NCBI RefSeq assembly: GCF_003264365.1
Contig: NZ_PYAK01000010.1
Coordinates: forward strand, 62,001 to 126,000
Direction of reading: 5' to 3'
Length of the DNA: 64,000 nt
Origin: Micromonospora noduli
GTDB lineage: Bacteria > Actinomycetota > Actinomycetes > Mycobacteriales > Micromonosporaceae
Shown here: positions 51,399 through 60,423 of the stretch, in pieces
Layout of the letters: each line of letters starts with the position of its first letter
Numbering within the stretch: the first letter of the stretch is position 1
The notes under the pieces: model-generated
Told to the model about the DNA's origin: nothing
What the model saw: only the letters and a program-made list of their open reading frames with translations
The model's database searches: none
Program-made: the position numbers and the translations under genes

Positions 51399-52589
51399 TC
51401 ACCCCATCACTGGTACGCCGGAGACGTCGACAGTGTCCGGATACTTCAGCCCGGCACCGGTGTTGAGCACCACCACCCGTTCGCCGGCCCGGATCCACCC
51501 GCCCGCTCGCAGTTGTCGGGCGGCCGTGAGGCAGGCCGCCCCCTCCGGGCAGAGCAGCAACCCCTCCCGGGCGGCGAAGTCCCGCAGATCGGCCAGGATG
51601 TCCGCGTCGTCGACGGCGACCGCCGTGCCGGAGGACTCCCGCAGCGCCGCCAGGATCAGCTCGTCGCCCAGCGGGGCCGGCACGGTGATGCCGAACGCCA
51701 CAGTGTGCGCGTCCTCCCACGGCTGCGCCCGGTTCTCGCCGGCGGCGAAGGCCCGCACGATCGGCGCGCAGCCGGTGGACTGCACCGCCACCAGGCGGGG
51801 CAGCTTGTCGCCGATCCAGCCCAGCTCGCGCAGCTCGTGCAGCGCCTTGTGGATGCCGATCAGGCCGACCCCGCCGCCGGTCGGATAGATGATCACGTCC
51901 GGCGTCTGCCAGCCGAGCTGCTCGACGATCTCGTACCCCATCGTCTTCTTGCCCTCCAGCCGGTAGGGCTCGCGCAGCGTGCCAGCGTCGAAGATCGCCC
52001 CGTTCGACTCCGCGATCAGCTCGGCCACCCGCCGACCGGCGTCGCCGATCAGCCCGTCGATCAGGCGCAGGTCGGCACCGGCGGCGACGCACTCGCGCCG
52101 GCAGATGCTCGGCGCCCCCAGCGGCATGACGATGGTCGCGCCCATTCCGGCCCGCGCGGCGTACGTGGCCCAGGCCGACCCGGCGTTGCCGTTGGTGGGC
52201 ATCGCGATCCGCTCGACGCCCAGCTCGCGGGCCCGGCTCACCCCGACCGCCGCGCCCCGGGCCTTGAACGAGCCGGTCGGGATCAGCCCCTCGTCCTTGA
52301 CCATCAGGTCCGCGATGCCGATCTCGGTGCCGTACGCCGGAGTCCGCAACAGCGGCGTCCAGCCCTCACCCAGCGTGGTGACGTGCCGAGGGTCGGCGAC
52401 CGGCAGCACCTCGCGGTAGCGCCACAGGTCGGCCGGGCGCAGCGGAAAGCGTTCCGGGGTGACCGCCTTCGCCACGGCCGGCAGGTCGTAGCGGGCCAGC
52501 AGCGGCGACCCGCACTCGCAGAGATTCTGTAACCGGTCGGCGGCGTACTCCTTGCCGCAGCGCGGGCAGTCCAGGTGAGTCAGGTACAC
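51399..52589 (-). CDS. Threonine synthase-like PLP enzyme with N-terminal zinc ribbon
   Basis: 396-residue fold-type II PLP enzyme. A zinc-ribbon head (CPRCGKEYAADRLQNLCECG) is followed by GLIPTGSFKARGAAVG with the PLP lysine, NGNAGSAWATYAARAG and a PTGGGVGLIGIHKAL phosphate-binding glycine loop. It converts O-phosphohomoserine to threonine in the family, but related enzymes act on other phospho-substrates. The GTG at 52589 has AGGAG upstream; a GTG at 52607 overlaps the stop of the previous gene and would give coupled translation. Whether it is the main threonine synthase cannot be told here. Confidence 0.85.
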   Translation of the reverse strand: MYLTHLDCPRCGKEYAADRLQNLCECGSPLLARYDLPAVAKAVTPERFPLRPADLWRYREVLPVADPRHVTTLGEGWTPLLRTPAYGTEIGIADLMVKDEGLIPTGSFKARGAAVGVSRARELGVERIAMPTNGNAGSAWATYAARAGMGATIVMPLGAPSICRRECVAAGADLRLIDGLIGDAGRRVAELIAESNGAIFDAGTLREPYRLEGKKTMGYEIVEQLGWQTPDVIIYPTGGGVGLIGIHKALHELRELGWIGDKLPRLVAVQSTGCAPIVRAFAAGENRAQPWEDAHTVAFGITVPAPLGDELILAALRESSGTAVAVDDADILADLRDFAAREGLLLCPEGAACLTAARQLRAGGWIRAGERVVVLNTGAGLKYPDTVDVSGVPVMG

Positions 52590-52603
52590 GTCGCTCCTCG
52601 CCG

Positions 52604-53653
52604 TCACGTCGCGTCGATGCTCAGCCAGTGCCGGCTGCGCCGCCCCGGCTGGTAGACCGAGTCCAGTCGCTTGGCGACCACGCCCGGCAGGCCCTGTTCC
52701 CGCCCGGCACGCAGGGCCTCGTCGCCCGCGCCCGGGAACCACGGCGGAGTCTGCCAGTGCGTACCGGACAAGACCAGCCCATCGAGCAGCTCCCGGCGTT
52801 GCGCGTACGGCACGTCGACGCTGCTCACGCCCTCCAACCAGAGCAGGTCGACGATCAGGTACTGGGCGCCGGCGGGGACCCGGCTGCCGGTGGCCGGCCG
52901 GACCGGGCGGACCCGCCCGGCACCGTCGATGCGGACCAGCACACCGTCGAGCACCGCCTCGGTGGGCGCGAGCGCCTCGGCCATCGCGCGCAGCCACGGA
53001 TACCCGCCGGTGATCTCCTCGTCGGTCTCGGAGAGCAGCCGCAGCCGCCCGCCGGAGACGTACGCCATCGCCCGGACGCCGTCCCAGCGCAGCTCGTACC
53101 CCCAGGCGGCGCGGTCGCGGGGGAGCCCGGCGGCGGGCGTGCTGTGCATCGGTCGGACCAGATCCGGCATCGCTGTCCAGCCCGGCGGCGCGGGGTCGGT
53201 GCGGCGGACCATCCAGTCGCGCCCGCCGGTGGCGAAGAGGACGTAGCGGCCGGCGGTCCGCTCACCGGAGAGCGTCACGATCACCTCGTCGTCGCGCCAC
53301 TTCTCGCAGCGGTAGGTGCCCCGGTCGTGGATCAGCATCCGGCCGCCGCCGTACTCGCCGGCGGGGATCTCGCCGGCGAAGTCGAGGTACTCCATCGGGT
53401 GGTCCTCGGTGTGCACGGCGAGATGGTTGCGACCCGGATCGCGGGGAAGACCGCGTGGCACCGCCCAGGACGCGAGCACCCCATCGCGCTCCAGGCGCAG
53501 GTCCCAGTGCAGGCTGCGGGCGTGGTGCTGCTGGATGACGAAGCGGGCGGCGGCGGCGTCGGGGCCCGCCGACGGAGGGCTCTCCGGCGGAACCGGCTCG
53601 GGCGTGCGGGCCGCGTCCCGCCGTCGCCGGTACTCCTCCAGCCGGTCGGTCAC
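52604..53653 (-). CDS. LigD-type 3'-phosphoesterase fused to degenerate ATP-dependent ligase domain
   Basis: 349-residue protein. Residues 35-150 form the LigD 3'-phosphoesterase of NHEJ repair, with the key residues intact: His43 and Asp51 in QHHARSLHWDLRLE and His85 in HTEDHP. Residues 165-349 look like the DNA ligase nucleotidyltransferase domain, but the AMP-lysine motif K-x-DG is ELRWDG (Lys replaced by Arg189), LDGE is LDGV (Val238), the later EGVVAK is PGVVAK (Pro323), and the terminal motif ends WLSIDAT without the lysine. So adenylylation is probably lost while end-processing may remain. The GTG is preceded by GGAG. It directly precedes the threonine synthase-like gene. Confidence 0.8.
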   Translation of the reverse strand: MTDRLEEYRRRRDAARTPEPVPPESPPSAGPDAAAARFVIQQHHARSLHWDLRLERDGVLASWAVPRGLPRDPGRNHLAVHTEDHPMEYLDFAGEIPAGEYGGGRMLIHDRGTYRCEKWRDDEVIVTLSGERTAGRYVLFATGGRDWMVRRTDPAPPGWTAMPDLVRPMHSTPAAGLPRDRAAWGYELRWDGVRAMAYVSGGRLRLLSETDEEITGGYPWLRAMAEALAPTEAVLDGVLVRIDGAGRVRPVRPATGSRVPAGAQYLIVDLLWLEGVSSVDVPYAQRRELLDGLVLSGTHWQTPPWFPGAGDEALRAGREQGLPGVVAKRLDSVYQPGRRSRHWLSIDAT

Positions 53654-53747
53654 ACAGGCATTCTCCGGCAAACCGGACCGGTGCGCTGGACGCCGGAGTG
53701 TCCGGTTCGCTCGGCGGTCGGGGGCGCGGCGGGGTAGAACGGACCTC

Positions 53748-54536
53748 ATGGACCACACCGACCAGCCCACCGCCCTGCTCCCCGGTGACGTGCGGATGCC
53801 CCTGCTCGGCTTCGGCACCTGGCAGGCCACCGGCCAGGCCGGTTACGACGCCGTGCTGGCCGCGCTCGACACCGGTTACCGGCACCTCGACACCGCCACC
53901 GTGTACGGCAACGAGCGGGAGGTCGGTCGGGCGGTGCGGGAGAGCGGACTGCGCCGGGAGGATCTCTTCATCACCACCAAGCTCCCGCCGGACCGGGTGG
54001 GCCGGGAGCGCGCGACGCTGGAGGCCAGCCTGGAGGCGCTCGGGGTCGAGCACGTCGACCTGTGGCTGATCCACTGGCCGCCGTCGTCGCCGGGGGACAG
54101 CATCCCGCTCTGGCGCGAGCTGCTCGCCGCCCGGGACGAGAACCTCGCCCGCGCGGTCGGGGTGAGCAACTACAGCACCGCCGAGATCGACGAGCTGATC
54201 CAGTCCACCGAGGAGAACCCGGCGGTCAACCAGATCCGGTGGAGCCCGTCGCTGTACGACCGGCAGCGGCACGCCGAGCACCGGGACCGGGGCGTGGTGC
54301 TGGAGGGGTACAGCCCGTTCAAGACCAGCGATCTCAGTGACCCGGTGCTGACCAGGATCGCCGCCGCGCACGGCGTCTCCCCGGCGCAGGTGGTGCTGCG
54401 GTGGCACATCGACCACGAGATCGTGGTGATCCCGAAGTCGGTGACCCCGGAGCGGATCACCGCCAACTTCGACGTCTTCCACTTCTCGCTCACGGCGGAG
54501 GAGATGCGCGACATCGACGCGCTCGGCGAGGTCTGA
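53748..54536 (+). CDS. Aldo/keto reductase (AKR, 2,5-DKG reductase type)
   Basis: 262-residue AKR. Asp48, Tyr53, Lys78 and His109 form the tetrad (HLDTATVYGNE, TKLPPDRV, LIHWPPSS), and VIPKSVTPERITANF has the NADPH phosphate-binding KS. It resembles the enzyme at 16557 but has a shorter loop region and probably another carbonyl substrate. A TAGAAC element seven bases before the ATG, with no ribosome site, points to leaderless translation. It diverges from the LigD-like gene. Confidence 0.88.
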   Translation: MDHTDQPTALLPGDVRMPLLGFGTWQATGQAGYDAVLAALDTGYRHLDTATVYGNEREVGRAVRESGLRREDLFITTKLPPDRVGRERATLEASLEALGVEHVDLWLIHWPPSSPGDSIPLWRELLAARDENLARAVGVSNYSTAEIDELIQSTEENPAVNQIRWSPSLYDRQRHAEHRDRGVVLEGYSPFKTSDLSDPVLTRIAAAHGVSPAQVVLRWHIDHEIVVIPKSVTPERITANFDVFHFSLTAEEMRDIDALGEV

Positions 54537-54593
54537 ATCGGCGGTTTCCTTCAGCCGGCGACCCAGCAATGAAGGGTATCGACATCGACGCAC

Positions 54594-54617
54594 ATGACGG
54601 TATAGCGTCCCCGTCAT
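54594..54617 (+). promoter_or_regulatory. Inverted repeat over the -10 of the leader/amidase operon
   Basis: ATGACGG (54594-54600) and CCGTCAT (54611-54617) form a perfect 7-bp inverted repeat that brackets the TATAGCGT-type -10 element about 45 bp before the leader ORF. A repressor site is likely; the binding protein is unknown. Confidence 0.45.
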
Positions 54618-54662
54618 CACGTTCGTCGATCCGTTCGTACCTGCCGTCGCTGGAGGATCGCC

Positions 54663-54815
54663 ATGGCCCGAACCCCGTCCATCCGTCTGCGCCGCCGTGG
54701 GGTGCTCGGCATCCCCGCCCTGCTGGTCGCCGCGCTGACCGTCGTCGCCCGACCCGCCGCCGCGAACGCCGCGCCGAAGGCCGAGTGCCTCGCCGACCTG
54801 CTTCAGGACGCCTGA
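54663..54815 (+). CDS. 50-residue signal-peptide leader ORF
   Basis: Short ORF preceded by GGAGG (about 7 nt spacing) that encodes MARTPSIRLRRRGVLGIPAL, a hydrophobic segment and APKAECLADLLQDA. The first 35 residues look like a secretion signal. It ends in TGATG so that its stop overlaps the ATG of the amidase gene by one base, in another frame. Either the leader is separately translated (coupled) or a one-base indel has split a secreted amidase. See findings. Confidence 0.6.
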   Translation: MARTPSIRLRRRGVLGIPALLVAALTVVARPAAANAAPKAECLADLLQDA

Positions 54816-55780
54816 TGGCGACGATTCCCTGGCTGGTGGACGTGCTGCGCGCCGCCGGGGTCCAGGTCGTGGTCGAGGGGGACTGGCTCAACCGGATGCG
54901 GCCCGGCTCGTTCGACCCGATCGGGGTGCTCTGGCACCACACCGCCTCGACCTCCAGCGCCAGCAACCCGCACCCGGCGCTCGGCATCTGCATCAACGGC
55001 CGGTCCGACCTGCCGGGGCCGCTGTGCCAGGCGCTCGTCGACTACAACGGCGTCTTCCACGTCATCTCCGCCGGCCGGTGCAACCACGCCGGGGTCAGCG
55101 GCGGCAGCGGACCGATCCCGGCCGGGGACGGCAACACCCTGATGATCGGGTGGGAGATCGACTACAACGGCGTCAACCAGGAGATGACCGCCGCGCAGTA
55201 CAACGCGTCGCTCGCCGCCACCGCCGCCGTGCTCACCCGGCTCGGCCGGGACAGCAGCTACGCCCGGGGCCACCGGGAGACCAGCACCACCGGCAAGATC
55301 GACCCGTCCTTCATCGACCTGAACGTCATGCGCGCCGACGTGGCGGCGAGAATGGCCGGCGGCGGCACAGCCTGGTCCTCCACCGTGGACAACACCACCA
55401 GCGGTCGGTTCACCGCCAGCGCCAACTGGGGTGTGTCGTCGTACTCCAGTCAGCGCTACGGCGCCGACTACCGCTACGCGGACCCGGTCGCCGCCAGCGA
55501 TGTCGCGTGGTACCGGTTCAACGTCCCGGCCACCGCCAACTACCGGGTCGAGGCCTGGTGGCCGGCGAACTCGGGCTACAACAGCGCCGCCCCGTACATC
55601 GTCGCCACCAGCACCGGCAACCAGACCGTCCGGGTCGACCAACGGGCCACCGGCGGGCAGTGGCGAATCCTCGGCACGTTCACACTCCCGGCCGGTGACG
55701 CCAACCGGGTCGGCGTGAGCCGGTGGAGCAACGCCACCGGCCTGGTCGTCGCCGACGCCGTACGCCTCACCCGCGTCTGA
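54815..55780 (+). CDS. N-acetylmuramoyl-L-alanine amidase with golvesin-like C-terminal domain
   Basis: 321-residue protein. Residues 20-185 form an amidase_2/PGRP-type domain with HHT-containing VLWHHTASTSSAS, then GWEIDYNG and HRETSTTGKIDPSFIDL, keeping the zinc-binding histidines. A C-terminal beta-sandwich (about 195-320; FTASANWGVSSYSSQRYGAD) resembles golvesin-C or carbohydrate-binding modules. It cuts the bond between muramic acid and L-Ala. The ATG at 54815 has AGGA six bases upstream. No signal peptide of its own, although a signal-like ORF ends exactly at its start. Confidence 0.82.
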   Translation: MATIPWLVDVLRAAGVQVVVEGDWLNRMRPGSFDPIGVLWHHTASTSSASNPHPALGICINGRSDLPGPLCQALVDYNGVFHVISAGRCNHAGVSGGSGPIPAGDGNTLMIGWEIDYNGVNQEMTAAQYNASLAATAAVLTRLGRDSSYARGHRETSTTGKIDPSFIDLNVMRADVAARMAGGGTAWSSTVDNTTSGRFTASANWGVSSYSSQRYGADYRYADPVAASDVAWYRFNVPATANYRVEAWWPANSGYNSAAPYIVATSTGNQTVRVDQRATGGQWRILGTFTLPAGDANRVGVSRWSNATGLVVADAVRLTRV

Positions 55781-55904
55781 CCTTGACGGCACCCGCCGCG
55801 GCTTGACGCGCCCGGCCCGGCTTGATCGACTCGACTTCCCGGAAGTCGGGGTGTCCCACGTGCGAGGACGCCCCGACTTCAAGGAACCCGAGTGGATCTC
55901 CTGA

Positions 55905-55936
55905 GTGGGGGCGCGGCCGCTTGGTCGCGCCCCCAC
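55905..55936 (-). terminator. Hairpin terminator after the cellulase gene
   Basis: GTGGGGGCGCG (55905-55915) and CGCGCCCCCAC (55926-55936), a perfect 11-bp stem with a 10-nt loop, directly after the cellulase stop on the minus strand. More inverted repeats (CGACTTC-CCG-GAAGTCG at 55832-55848) lie between it and the amidase gene. Confidence 0.75.
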
Positions 55937-55942
55937 GACAGT

Positions 55943-57067
55943 TCAGGAGCGGGAGCAGGTTGCCCCGTTGAGCGAGAAGCTGGTCGGCGACGAGTACGAC
56001 CCGCTCAGCGTCCCCTGGTAGCCGAAGCTGGCAGTGCCCCCGGGTGCGACCGACCCGTTGTGGCCGGTGTTGCGGGCGGTCACCGTCGACCCGCTCTGGC
56101 TCACAGTGGCATTCCAGGCGTTGGTCACCTGCTGCCCGCCGGGCAGGCTGTAGGTGAGCGTCCAACCGTTGATCGCGCTGGACCCGGTGTTGGTGATCTG
56201 CACGTCGGCCGTGAAGCCGTTGTTCCACGAGTTCGCCGTGTACTTCACCGCGCAGCCCGCGCCACCGCCCGGCGGCGGGGTCGTCGGAGGTGGGTTGGTG
56301 GGGTTGCCGCCACCGTTGACGTTGGCCGAGAACGAGGTCACCGCGAGGCCGACGCCGCCCTGCCACGGCTCGAAGCCGGCCTGGATGCTGGTCAGGTACC
56401 AGGAGTTGGTGATCGCGCCCCGGTTGCGGGTGTCGTTGATGAAGTCCAGCACGCTGAAGTTCAGGCTGGAGATCGCCGACGACGCGACGTAGGAGATGAC
56501 GTTGTTGGAGCCGTTGCTGCCCCGCCAGACCTCCCAGGTGCGGCCGGCCAGGTTCGTGGTGCCGACGACCGAGCCGATGGGCTGGATCGGGCCCTGCCGG
56601 TTGAGCCAGATCATGATCTCCATCTGGTTCACCCCGTCCCGCTTGGGCGATGGGTCCAGCCAGATGTCGTACGACGCGTTGTAGGTGGCGCCGCTGACGT
56701 AGCGGTAGGAGATGCTGCTGGTGGCGCTGCTGATCTGGCTCACCTGGATCGGCAGGTTCGTGCCGGGGGAGCAGTTGGTGTAGTGACAACCGAAGAACAC
56801 CGACGGGTACGCCGTGGGCGCCCCGTTGGTGGGGCTGCTGCCGTTCAGGGTGGTGATCTCGAAGCCGTTGCTGGTGGCGTTGATGCACTGCTGGGCGGTG
56901 GTGCCCCAGCGGTTGTTCTGCACCACGTAGCGGCCCTGGATGACTGTCGAGCCGTACTGTTCGCAGATCTGGGTGTCGGCGGAGGCGCTGCCGCCGAGGG
57001 CTACTGCCACCAGGGAACTGGCGACCAGCAACCCGGCGGCGGCCAGGGCCCGAAGTTGACGTTTCAT
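55943..57067 (-). CDS. Secreted endoglucanase, GH12 with CBM2
   Basis: 374-residue exported enzyme. A signal peptide covers residues 1-32 (ALAAAGLLVASSLVAVALGG). The GH12 jelly-roll (about 35-255) has MEIMIWL with the nucleophile Glu and GFEPWQGG with the acid/base Glu, plus FFGCHYTNCSPGTNLP. After a short proline linker a CBM2 (about 275-374) starts CAVKYTANSWNNGFTADVQI. It hydrolyses beta-1,4-glucan. AAGGAG lies 5 nt before the ATG. A CebR-type operator lies 51-64 bp upstream of the start, so cellobiose induction is likely. Confidence 0.9.
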   Translation of the reverse strand: MKRQLRALAAAGLLVASSLVAVALGGSASADTQICEQYGSTVIQGRYVVQNNRWGTTAQQCINATSNGFEITTLNGSSPTNGAPTAYPSVFFGCHYTNCSPGTNLPIQVSQISSATSSISYRYVSGATYNASYDIWLDPSPKRDGVNQMEIMIWLNRQGPIQPIGSVVGTTNLAGRTWEVWRGSNGSNNVISYVASSAISSLNFSVLDFINDTRNRGAITNSWYLTSIQAGFEPWQGGVGLAVTSFSANVNGGGNPTNPPPTTPPPGGGAGCAVKYTANSWNNGFTADVQITNTGSSAINGWTLTYSLPGGQQVTNAWNATVSQSGSTVTARNTGHNGSVAPGGTASFGYQGTLSGSYSSPTSFSLNGATCSRS

Positions 57068-57117
57068 GACACTCCTTGACTCGGCGCGTGCCGGGCGCCG
57101 GATGTGGTGGGGCAGTG

Positions 57118-57131
57118 CGGGAGCGCTCCCA
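57118..57131. promoter_or_regulatory. CebR/LacI-type operator before the cellulase gene
   Basis: CGGGAGCGCTCCCA differs by one base from the known CebR operator TGGGAGCGCTCCCA, a 14-bp palindrome that represses cellulose genes until cello-oligosaccharides appear. Position is 51-64 bp before the cellulase start. Confidence 0.65.
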
Positions 57132-57366
57132 CGCTCAACGACACATTTACATGTCTGAAACTGGTGCGCAACCGTACGGGTCGAACTGGTGAATTGTGAG
57201 GATTGCCATGTCCCGCCGGACGGCTGGCGGCGGACGGCCAGCCAAGCGGCGCGGGTCACCGACGGGCGGCGGGGTGCGGACCGATTGGGCCTGGTGTGCG
57301 TCGATCGCTCCGAGTAGCGTGTTGCCTCCAACGCGTGCCGCTCCCCCTCCGGAGGCGTACACCACC

Positions 57367-58473
57367 ATGGGTGGCTCCCCCCTACGCATCCTCGTCGTCG
57401 GCGCGGGCATCGCCGGCCTGGCCGTGGCCCGGGCGCTGCGCCTGGCAGGCTTCCGGCCCGACGTCACCGACAAGTTGCCGCCGGGGGAGTCCACCGAGAC
57501 CGGTCTCTACCTGCCCGGCAACGCCGCCCGCGCGCTGCACCGGCTCGACCTGCACGACCCGGTCCGGCCGATCGGGCAGGTGATCCGCCGGCAGCGGTTC
57601 TTCGACGCCGCGGGCGCGCAACTCTGCGAGGTCGACCTCGACGCACTCTGGACCGGCGTCGGCGAGTGCCGGGCGCTGCCCCGGGCCGACCTGCACCGGG
57701 TGCTGCTCAGTGGTGCCGGAGGCGCCGTCCGGCACGGCGCCGAGGTCCGCACCCTGGACCTCCTTCCGGGCGCGGTCGGCGTCACCTTCACCGACGGCAC
57801 CACCACGGAGTACGACCTGGTCATCGGCGCCGACGGGCCACGCTCCTCGGTCCGCGCGCTGGCCGCGCTCGGTGGGCCACCACGCCCGGTCGGGCAGGTG
57901 GTCTACCGGGCCGTCCTGCGCGACGGTCCACCGGTCACCGAGTGGACCGCACTGCTCGGCCAGCGCTCCGGGTTCCTGATGGTGCCGATCGGCGCCGGGC
58001 GGCTGCACCTCTACGCCGACGAGGCCGGCACCGAGGAACCCGCCGACCCGCTGGCCCGGCTGCGGGATCTCTTCGCCGACTACCGCGGCCCGGTACCCGA
58101 GGTGCTGGCAGCCCTCGACGAGGTGCACGTCGGGATCACCGACGAGGTGGAGTTGGGCCGCTGGTACCGGGGGCGCGTCCTGCTGGTCGGCGACGCGGCG
58201 CACGCCACCGCGCCGACCCTGTCGCAGGGTGCGGCCATGGCCCTGGAGGACGCCGTGGTGCTGGCCGAGTCGCTGCGCGCCGCCAACAGCGTGGAGGCGG
58301 CGCTCGTGGCGTACGAAAGTCGTCGCCGTCCGCGTACCCGATGGGTGCGGGACCGGACCCGGGACCGCAACCGGACCAGGGACGTGCCGCCGGCGCTGCG
58401 CGACCCGCTGCTGCGCGGACGCGGCGACCGGATCTTCGGGGAGCACTACCGGCTCCTGCTCGGCCCGCTGTAG
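57367..58473 (+). CDS. FAD-dependent monooxygenase (PHBH/UbiH-like)
   Basis: 368-residue flavoprotein. ILVVGAGIAGLAVARALRLAG is the N-terminal FAD loop; VIGADGPRSSVRAL carries the DG motif that binds FAD and NADPH, and VLLVGDAAHATAPTLSQGAAMALEDA is the second FAD-binding GD motif. These enzymes hydroxylate aromatics, often in natural product or xenobiotic pathways. The ATG at 57367 is preferred; GGAGG lies 11 nt upstream. It is divergent from the cellulase gene, sharing the CebR-operator region, which may be coincidence. Confidence 0.85.
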   Translation: MGGSPLRILVVGAGIAGLAVARALRLAGFRPDVTDKLPPGESTETGLYLPGNAARALHRLDLHDPVRPIGQVIRRQRFFDAAGAQLCEVDLDALWTGVGECRALPRADLHRVLLSGAGGAVRHGAEVRTLDLLPGAVGVTFTDGTTTEYDLVIGADGPRSSVRALAALGGPPRPVGQVVYRAVLRDGPPVTEWTALLGQRSGFLMVPIGAGRLHLYADEAGTEEPADPLARLRDLFADYRGPVPEVLAALDEVHVGITDEVELGRWYRGRVLLVGDAAHATAPTLSQGAAMALEDAVVLAESLRAANSVEAALVAYESRRRPRTRWVRDRTRDRNRTRDVPPALRDPLLRGRGDRIFGEHYRLLLGPL

Positions 58474-58603
58474 GCCCGTAGTAGATCGTGTCACGCCACC
58501 CCACGCGGCGCTGCGACCTGCCGGGGACTATCCTCCTTGCGGATGACGGCCCGCCGATAACCAGCGTGTGCCGAGCGGGACAACCGAGAACCGGAGGCCA
58601 CTC

Positions 58604-60364
58604 GTGACCACCGTCGCACCCAAGCCGGTCGTGACCCGGCCCTGGCCGGTCCGGGAGCCGGTCAAGGGGTCGGCCATCGCGCGGCTGCTGCGAACCACGG
58701 ACGCGAAGCAAATCGGGATCATGTACATGGTCACCGCGTTCGTGTTCTTCATGATCGGTGGCCTGATGGCCCTGGTCATGCGTGCTGAGCTGGCCCGACC
58801 CGGGCTGCAGTTCCTGTCGCCTGAGCAGTACAACCAGCTCTTCACGATGCACGGCACGATCATGTTGCTGTTCTTCGCGACGCCGATCGTGTTCGCGTTC
58901 GCGAACTACATCGTGCCGATCCAGATCGGCGCGCCTGACGTCTCCTTCCCCCGACTGAACAGCTTCGCCTACTGGCTGTACCTGTTCGGCGGGACGATGG
59001 CGACCGCCGGATTCATCACCCCGGGTGGCGCCGCTGACTTCGGCTGGTTCGCGTACGCGCCGCTGAGCAGCGTCGAGCACTCGCCGGGCGTCGGCGCCAA
59101 CATGTGGATCATGGGTCTGGCCATCTCCGGCCTGGGCACCATCCTCGGCGCCGTGAACATGATCACCACGGTGCTGACCCTGCGCGCGCCCGGCATGACC
59201 ATGTTCCGGATGCCGATCTTCACGTGGAACATCCTGGTCACCAGCCTCCTGGTGATCCTGGTCTTCCCGCTGCTGGCCGCCGCGCTCTTCGCGCTCGCCG
59301 CGGACCGCATCCTCGGCGCGCACGTGTACGACCCGGCAACCGGTGGGCCGATGCTCTGGCAGCACCTGTTCTGGTTCTTCGGGCACCCCGAGGTCTACAT
59401 CGTGGCGTTGCCGTTCTTCGGCATCATCAGCGAGGTCATCCCGGTCTTCTCCCGCAAGCCGATCTTCGGCTACAAGGGTCTGGTCGCCGCGACCGTCGCG
59501 ATCGCCGCGCTCTCCATGAGCGTCTGGGCGCACCACATGTTCGCCACCGGCCAGGTGCTGCTGCCGTTCTTCAGCTTCCTGAGCTACCTGATCGCCGTGC
59601 CGACCGGTATGAAGTTCTTCAACTGGATCGGCACCATGTGGCGGGGCCAGATCAGCTTCGAGACGCCCATGCTCTGGGCGGTCGGCTTCCTGGTCACCTT
59701 CCTCTTCGGTGGTCTCACCGGTGTGCTGCTGGCCAGCCCGCCGATCGACTTCCACGTGTCGGACTCGTACTTCGTGGTGGCGCACTTCCACTACGTGCTC
59801 TTCGGCACCATCGTGTTCGCGGTCTTCGCGGGCATCTACTTCTGGTTCCCGAAGATGTTCGGCCGGATGCTCGACGAGCGCCTGGGCAAGGTGCACTTCT
59901 GGCTCACCATGATCGGTTTCCACACCACGTTCCTGGTGCAGCACTGGCTCGGCAACGAGGGCATGCCCCGTCGGTACGCCGACTACCTGCCCAGCGACGG
60001 CTTCACCACGCTGAACACGATCTCCACGATCGGCGCGTTCATCACCGGTATCTCCACGCTGCCGTTCATCTACAACTGTTGGAAGTCGTACAAGACCGGC
60101 CCGGTGGTCGAGGTGAACGACCCCTGGGGTCACGGCAACTCGCTGGAGTGGGCGACCAGCAGCCCGCCGCCGCTGCGCAACTTCGACCGGATGCCCCGGA
60201 TCCGCTCCGAGCGGCCGGCGTTCGACGCGAAGTTCCCGGAGTTGGCGGCCGGTGGCCAGAGCCTGGCCGGCCCGCCGGAGGGTGGCGCCAAGCCGCTCAC
60301 CAGCGAGTCGGACGGCGGAGCCAGCTACCGCGAGGACACCGCGAGCGACGCCGACCGGCACTGA
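58604..60364 (+). CDS. ctaD: Cytochrome c oxidase subunit I
   Basis: 586-residue heme-copper oxidase subunit I. Conserved helices carry the heme ligands and Cu(B) histidines: [30 protein letters not shown] (the HPEVY motif), [11 protein letters not shown] (Cu(B) His pair) and [10 protein letters not shown]. It is the proton-pumping core of the aa3 terminal oxidase. The GTG is preceded by CGGAGG. It stands alone here; subunits II and III must be elsewhere, as in many actinobacteria. A hairpin terminator follows. Confidence 0.95.
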   Translation: MTTVAPKPVVTRPWPVREPVKGSAIARLLRTTDAKQIGIMYMVTAFVFFMIGGLMALVMRAELARPGLQFLSPEQYNQLFTMHGTIMLLFFATPIVFAFANYIVPIQIGAPDVSFPRLNSFAYWLYLFGGTMATAGFITPGGAADFGWFAYAPLSSVEHSPGVGANMWIMGLAISGLGTILGAVNMITTVLTLRAPGMTMFRMPIFTWNILVTSLLVILVFPLLAAALFALAADRILGAHVYDPATGGPMLWQHLFWFFGHPEVYIVALPFFGIISEVIPVFSRKPIFGYKGLVAATVAIAALSMSVWAHHMFATGQVLLPFFSFLSYLIAVPTGMKFFNWIGTMWRGQISFETPMLWAVGFLVTFLFGGLTGVLLASPPIDFHVSDSYFVVAHFHYVLFGTIVFAVFAGIYFWFPKMFGRMLDERLGKVHFWLTMIGFHTTFLVQHWLGNEGMPRRYADYLPSDGFTTLNTISTIGAFITGISTLPFIYNCWKSYKTGPVVEVNDPWGHGNSLEWATSSPPPLRNFDRMPRIRSERPAFDAKFPELAAGGQSLAGPPEGGAKPLTSESDGGASYREDTASDADRH

Positions 60365-60383
60365 CGCTCAAGCTCAGCAGTAC

Positions 60384-60423
60384 GACGGGCGCCGCCCCCG
60401 GGACACCGGGAGCGGCGCCCGTC
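60384..60423 (+). terminator. ctaD terminator hairpin
   Basis: GACGGGCGCCGC (60384-60395) and GCGGCGCCCGTC (60412-60423) enclose a second stem CCCGG/CCGGG with loop GACA. Strong, and well placed after the ctaD stop. Confidence 0.85.
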
